Positions 59,509 through 64,000 of a stretch of 64,000 nt of DNA are shown in pieces. The notes under the pieces are model-generated. The model ran no database searches, was not told the DNA's origin, and worked only from the letters and a program-made list of their open reading frames with translations. Source of the DNA: Dokdonella_A sp937902695 (GTDB lineage: Bacteria; Pseudomonadota; Gammaproteobacteria; Xanthomonadales; Rhodanobacteraceae); assembly GCA_048498135.1 (NCBI GenBank), contig JBEHYO010000002.1, positions 1 to 64,000 on the forward strand, written 5' to 3'. Position numbers and translations under genes: made by a program. Position 1 is the first letter of the stretch. Each line of letters starts with the position of its first letter.

Positions 59509-62500
59509 TTATCGCGTTTCCCCGAGCGCGATGCGCCGCCGGATCGCCCGGTCGCGCAGGAAGCTCAGGCACTGATCCGGCGGGAGCGGCAGCGAGAGCC
59601 AGTGACCCTGGATTTCGTCGCACCCCTGCTCGCGCAGATACTCCACCTGCTCGGCGCTCTCGACGCCTTCGGCGATGACGTTGAGCCCGAGCGAATGCGC
59701 CATCGTGATGACGGTCGCCGTGATCGCCTCGTCGTCGGGATCGGTCGTGATGTCGCCGACGAATTCCTTGTCGATCTTGAGCGTGTCGATCGGCAAGCGC
59801 TTGAGATAACTCAACGACGAATAGCCCGTGCCGAAATCGTCGATGGCGAGCGTCACGCCGACCGCCTTCAACTGACGCAGCGTCGTGATCGACTGCTCGG
59901 CGTTCGCCATGACCATGCTCTCGGTCAGCTCGAGCTCGAGCTGGTTCGGCGCGATGTCGTGCTCGGCGAGGATGTCGCAAAGACGTTGCGTCAGCTCGCC
60001 GCGCAGCAGCTGCAGCACCGAAACGTTGACCGACATCGTGACGTCGCGCACGCCCGCCTCGCGCCAGCGCGCGAGCTGCGCGCAGGCCTGGCTCACGACC
60101 CAGTCGCCGATCTCGATGATCATGCCGGTCTCTTCGGCGATCGGAATGAACGACACCGGCGGCACGTTGCCGAGATCCTCGCTGCGCCAGCGCAGCAGCG
60201 CCTCGACGCCGGTCACGCGCTCGTCGAGCAGCGACAGCTTGGGCTGGTATACGAGAGAAAACTCGTTGCGTTCCAACGCTTTACGCAGGGCCGCTACGGT
60301 CGTCGCGCGCAGGCGCGCCGCCGCGTCCATCGCCTCGGTGTAGACCATGTACGTACGCCGCCCGCGCTCCTTCGCCTGGTACATCGCGGTGTCGGCGAAC
60401 TTCAGGAGATCGGTCGGCACCTGCCCGTGATCGGGATAGAAGCTGATGCCGATCGACGGCGTGATCACGACTTCCTGTCCGTTGTCGAGCTCGAGCGGCT
60501 GATCGAACGCCGCGATGACTTTCTGCGCGATGTGCTCGGCTTCGAGATTGCCGGCGACGTCTTCGAGCACGACGGTGAACTCGTCGCCGCCGAGGCGGGC
60601 GACCGTGTCGCCTTCCCGCACGACATGGCGCAAGCGGCTGCCGGCCGCCTTCAGCATGCGATCGCCGGCGGCGTGGCCCATCGAATCGTTGACGTGCTTG
60701 AAGCGGTCGAGATCGAGGAACAGCACGGCGACCTTGCGGTTGCCGCGCCGCGCGCGAATGATCGCGTGGCCGAGCCGCTCGCTGAGCAGCGTGCGGTTCG
60801 GCAGGCCGGTCAGCGTGTCGTAGTTCGCAAGATAGCGAAGCTCCTGCTCGGCGCGCTTGCGGTCGGTGATGTCGTTGAGCACGCCGACGAAATGCGTGCG
60901 CGCGCCGGACGCATCGCGCACCTCGGTGAGCTCGAGCCAGCAGAGGAACTCCTCGTTGTCCTTGCGCCGCTGCCAGAGCTCGCCGCGCCAGTGGCCGTTG
61001 CGCTCGAGCGCCTCGCGCATCGCGAGATAGTGCTCGGGCGGATGCTGCGAGCAGTTGAGGATCGACGCGACGCGGCCGATGACTTCGTGCTCGCGCCAGC
61101 CGGTCATGCGCGTGAACGCGGGGTTGACCGAAACGAAGCGGAACTCGAGATCGGTCACCGTCAGCGCTTCGGTCATGCTGCGGATCACTTCCTGCGCGAT
61201 GCGATGCTCACGGTCGGCTGCGCGTGTGCCCATGATGTTGCGCGCGGTGCCGCACATGCGCAGCGGCTGGCCTTTCTCGTCGCGCTCGACGATGCGCGCG
61301 CGCGCGAGTACCCAGACCCAGTCGCCGCGGCTCGAGCGCAGGCGATGTTCGGACTCGAGCGTCTGCGTCGCGCCGGCGACGTGCTCGTCGATGCGCTGGC
61401 GCACGGCCGGGAGATCGTCGGGGTGGACGTTCTCGTCGATCCATGCGCGCGCGGGCACGGGCTCGCCTTCGTGCGGCGTGCGCAGCAGCTCGCCGATGCC
61501 GGTCATGACGAGCCGGTCGTGCTGCATGTCCCAGTCCCAGAACTCGTCGCCCGAGCCCCACAGCGCGAGGCGCAGGCGCTCCTCGCGCTGGCGCATCTCG
61601 TGGCGCTGGCGCTCGGCTTGCGCCCAGCGGCGGCGGAACGTGTGCCACGCGAACGCGATGATCGCGAGCGCGGCGAACGCGTAGAGCAGCTTCGCCTCGG
61701 TGCCGAGCCAGCGCGGCGGCATCACGACGAGGCCGAGCGACGCCGGCGTGTCGTTCAGGAAACCGTCGTGATTCGCCGCGCGCACGGTGAACGTATAGCG
61801 GCCGGCATCGAGGTTCGTGTAGGTCGCGTCGTGGCGCGGGCCCGCGTCGGTCCATTGGCTGTCGAAGCCGTCGAGCTTGTACTGGAAGCGGTTCCGCTCG
61901 GGCGCCGCGTAGTCGAGCGCGGCGAACTCGAAGCGCACGATGCGATCGGCCTGCGCGACGTGCATGGCGCCGTTCGCCGCGGGCACGGGACGATCCTTGT
62001 CGCCGACCGTGACGTTGGTGAACACGACCGGCGCGGGGTAGCGGCTGCCGACCACCGCCTGCGGCGAGAACAGCGTCAGCCCGTCGATGCTGCCGAACGC
62101 GAAGCGGCCGTCCTTCAGCGCGAAGAATGCGCCGCTGTTGAACTCCGAGCTCTGCAGGCCGTCGGCCGCGTTGAACGTGCGGAATGTTTCGTTGCTGCGG
62201 TCGAACGCGGCGAGGCCCTTGCTCGTCGAGAGCCAGAGCCGGCCCATCGCGTCTTCGCCGATCGCGCCGATCGTGCCGTTCGGCAGGCCGTCGCGCGGCA
62301 GCCAGCGCGTGAAGCGCATGTGCTCGCCCTCGATGCCGTCGAGCCGGTTGAGCCCGAGCTGGGTGCCGACCCAGATCGTGCCGTCGGCGCTCTCGTGGAT
62401 CGCGCGAACGACGTTGCCCGCGATAGACCTCGGATCGGCCGGATCCTGCCGCGTGACATGCACGACGCCGGCCGCGTCGATCATGTCGAGGCCGTTCAGC

Positions 62501-64000
62501 GTGCCGATCCAGATGCGGCCCGTCTTGTCCTGATGCAGCGCGAGCACGGTGTTGCTGCTGAGCCGCGGGGAGCCCGAGTCGGCGCGCAGGATCTGCCAGC
62601 GCTCGAGCGGCGCGTCGAAGCGCGCGACGCCGTTGAACGCGGTGCCGAGCCAGAGCCGGCCGTCGCGTGCGGAGAGAATGCTGCGCACGTCGGCGTCGGC
62701 GAGGCCGGGATCTTCGTCGCCGAGCGGCAGCACCGTTGCCGTGCGCCGCGCCGGATCGAACAGCGCGATGCCGCGCGTGGTCGCGACCCAGAGCCGGCCT
62801 TGTCCCGTGCCGGCGAGCGCCGTGACGCTGAGATCGGGCATCGTCTCGGGTTCGGGGGGCGCGGCCGCCTTCGCCGCGTGCGCGGTCTTGCGATTCGGCT
62901 GCACGCGCAGCTCGGGATGCTTCGACGGCGCCGTCGCGAACGCGTGCGCGATGACTTCGCCGTAGCGCTCGAACGTGTTCGTCGTCGGGTCGTAGCGCTT
63001 GAGGCCGTCGGCATCGGTGCCGAGCCAGATGCCGCCGCCGGCATCCTCGTAGATCGCGCGCACGTTGTTCGCCGCGAGCGAATCGCGCGAGCCGCCCTGA
63101 TCGGCGCCTTGCTGATCGACCACGTACTGGAAGATCGAGCCCGCGGGATCGGTCCGCGCGAGCCCGCGCTCGCTGGTGCCGACCCAGAGCAGGCCAGAGC
63201 GGTCGACCAGCAGGCTCGTGATCAGCGCGCCGGGCAGCGTGCCGGGGAGGTTGCGCTCGGGACGCAGCCACGCTTCGTCGCCGTGATCGACATCGAACGC
63301 GACGAGCCCTTCGTGCGGCACGGCGAGCCACAGCCGTCCGCGCGCGTCCTCGGCGATCGCCGTGACCGCGTGCGTGCCCTGCGCGGGCCAGACGCGCTGC
63401 GCGTTCGCGCCGTCGACGCGATAGAGCCCGTCGTAGCTGCCGGCGAAAAGGCGATGCGCGTGATCGATCCAGAGCGTCGCGACGTCGTCGAGCGCCTCGC
63501 CGCCGACGCGCTCGAGCGCGCTGCCGTCCGCCGGCAGCCGGAACAGGCCGAGCGAGCTGGCGATCCAGAGCGTGCCGTCGTCGCCGCGGCGGATCTGCCG
63601 CATGCGCGCGATGCGGCCTTCGCCGCGCGGCATCGGCAGCGCGGCCTTGAGCTCGGTGCCTTGCGCATCGACGTGCGCGAGGCCCATGTCGGTGCCGACC
63701 CAGATGCCGTGGCCCGGATCGAGCGCGAGCGCGCGCACGAAGCCGAGCTCGGGCGGCGCATCCTTTGCGATCGGCACGTGCTCGATCGTGCCGCGCGCCG
63801 CATCGAGCTTTTCGACGCCGGTGCCGCCGGTGCCGATCCAGATCGTGCCGTTCTGATCCTCGATGAGCGCCGAGACCGGCGCCTCGCCGGTCGCCGCGGG
63901 ATCGGCCGCCGGCGTCGCGAACGCGCGAAAGCCGTACCCGTCGTAGCGTTGCAGGCCCGCCTGCGTGCCGACCCAGAGATAGCCGGTTTGATCCTGCAGC
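59509..64000 (-). CDS. Beta-propeller / Y_Y_Y / PAS-PAS-GGDEF-EAL signalling protein (5' end outside window)
   Basis: About 1497 codons are visible and the frame is open at 64000, so the start is missing. The N-terminal part has Reg_prop propeller repeats (LQDQTGYLWVGTQAGLQRYD, LIEDQNGTIWIGTGGTG, QDKTGRIWIGTLNGLDMID). A Y_Y_Y domain (FQYKLDGFDSQWTDAGPRHD) and a transmembrane helix (LLYAFAALAIIAFAWHTFRR) follow. Two PAS domains precede GGDEF (REGDTVARLGGDEFTVVLED, with an RxxD inhibitory site) and EAL (VYQPKLSLLDERVTGVEALL, DDFGTGYSSLSYLK, AEGVE). Both c-di-GMP synthesis and hydrolysis motifs look intact. The propeller-Y_Y_Y front is classically found on hybrid histidine kinases. Confidence 0.92.
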   Translation of the reverse strand, partial: LQDQTGYLWVGTQAGLQRYDGYGFRAFATPAADPAATGEAPVSALIEDQNGTIWIGTGGTGVEKLDAARGTIEHVPIAKDAPPELGFVRALALDPGHGIWVGTDMGLAHVDAQGTELKAALPMPRGEGRIARMRQIRRGDDGTLWIASSLGLFRLPADGSALERVGGEALDDVATLWIDHAHRLFAGSYDGLYRVDGANAQRVWPAQGTHAVTAIAEDARGRLWLAVPHEGLVAFDVDHGDEAWLRPERNLPGTLPGALITSLLVDRSGLLWVGTSERGLARTDPAGSIFQYVVDQQGADQGGSRDSLAANNVRAIYEDAGGGIWLGTDADGLKRYDPTTNTFERYGEVIAHAFATAPSKHPELRVQPNRKTAHAAKAAAPPEPETMPDLSVTALAGTGQGRLWVATTRGIALFDPARRTATVLPLGDEDPGLADADVRSILSARDGRLWLGTAFNGVARFDAPLERWQILRADSGSPRLSSNTVLALHQDKTGRIWIGTLNGLDMIDAAGVVHVTRQDPADPRSIAGNVVRAIHESADGTIWVGTQLGLNRLDGIEGEHMRFTRWLPRDGLPNGTIGAIGEDAMGRLWLSTSKGLAAFDRSNETFRTFNAADGLQSSEFNSGAFFALKDGRFAFGSIDGLTLFSPQAVVGSRYPAPVVFTNVTVGDKDRPVPAANGAMHVAQADRIVRFEFAALDYAAPERNRFQYKLDGFDSQWTDAGPRHDATYTNLDAGRYTFTVRAANHDGFLNDTPASLGLVVMPPRWLGTEAKLLYAFAALAIIAFAWHTFRRRWAQAERQRHEMRQREERLRLALWGSGDEFWDWDMQHDRLVMTGIGELLRTPHEGEPVPARAWIDENVHPDDLPAVRQRIDEHVAGATQTLESEHRLRSSRGDWVWVLARARIVERDEKGQPLRMCGTARNIMGTRAADREHRIAQEVIRSMTEALTVTDLEFRFVSVNPAFTRMTGWREHEVIGRVASILNCSQHPPEHYLAMREALERNGHWRGELWQRRKDNEEFLCWLELTEVRDASGARTHFVGVLNDITDRKRAEQELRYLANYDTLTGLPNRTLLSERLGHAIIRARRGNRKVAVLFLDLDRFKHVNDSMGHAAGDRMLKAAGSRLRHVVREGDTVARLGGDEFTVVLEDVAGNLEAEHIAQKVIAAFDQPLELDNGQEVVITPSIGISFYPDHGQVPTDLLKFADTAMYQAKERGRRTYMVYTEAMDAAARLRATTVAALRKALERNEFSLVYQPKLSLLDERVTGVEALLRWRSEDLGNVPPVSFIPIAEETGMIIEIGDWVVSQACAQLARWREAGVRDVTMSVNVSVLQLLRGELTQRLCDILAEHDIAPNQLELELTESMVMANAEQSITTLRQLKAVGVTLAIDDFGTGYSSLSYLKRLPIDTLKIDKEFVGDITTDPDDEAITATVITMAHSLGLNVIAEGVESAEQVEYLREQGCDEIQGHWLSLPLPPDQCLSFLRDRAIRRRIALGETR

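Overview
The window is high-GC bacterial chromosome with dense, mostly operonic genes. It contains no insertion sequence, CRISPR array, phage module or rRNA. Several points suggest a gammaproteobacterium of the Lysobacterales (Xanthomonadales), possibly a Dokdonella/Rhodanobacteraceae relative: the rplM-rpsI pair, the zapA-6S RNA-ygfA order, TIGR02449 next to zapA, and proteins ending in IFADGF(D/E). The taxonomic call is inference.

Region by region. 1-2 kb: an Fe-S oxidoreductase cut by the window edge, rplM-rpsI, and tRNA-Gln(CTG) with a terminator. 2-10.3 kb: a stress/low-oxygen-looking block with a fatty acid desaturase, two sensor-like proteins without output domains, a cupin coupled to a 42-codon Crp-like N-terminal remnant, three small envelope proteins, a Crp/Fnr regulator, and a thioredoxin-reductase-like flavoprotein. 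Four FNR/DNR-type dyads (TTGA-N6-TCAA) lie in its intergenic spaces, three of them 66-71 bp from a start codon. 10.5-16.8 kb: a czc-type heavy-metal RND operon in the order leader-czcB-czcA-DUF3240-czcC. 16.9-21.8 kb: a Tat-exported molybdenum hydroxylase (two subunits) divergent from a nine-haem cytochrome that also has an FNR-like box upstream. 21.8-24.4 kb: a glycosyltransferase remnant, two membrane proteins (one of 24 residues) and a single-domain response regulator.

24.6-40.3 kb is a sugar block. The operon zwf-HAD-tal-pgi-pgm-tkt faces gnd-pgl, followed by a GH144-like glucanase and, divergently, a GH94-like phosphorylase/NdvB C-terminal homologue. A phosphorylase would release glucose-1-phosphate, Pgm would convert it to glucose-6-phosphate, and Zwf/Pgl/Gnd, Tal/Tkt and Pgi would feed it into the pentose phosphate pathway and glycolysis. 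RpiA lies at 57 kb.

40.4-53.9 kb is a mixed accessory region: a standalone LigD phosphoesterase, hemerythrin, a metallothionein-like protein, DUF421, PhoD, DUF3050, guanine deaminase, an IPTL-CTERM beta-helix protein, a trypsin-PDZ protein, a delta-60 repeat protein, an LCCL protein and a frameshifted membrane gene. 54-59.4 kb holds a CadC-like TPR regulator, rpiA, an EVE protein, 5-formyl-THF cyclo-ligase, 6S RNA, zapA and a ZapB-like coiled coil. The window ends inside a very large beta-propeller/PAS/GGDEF/EAL signalling protein.

All calls come from reading sequence and translations. No database search was run, so family names are recognition-based.
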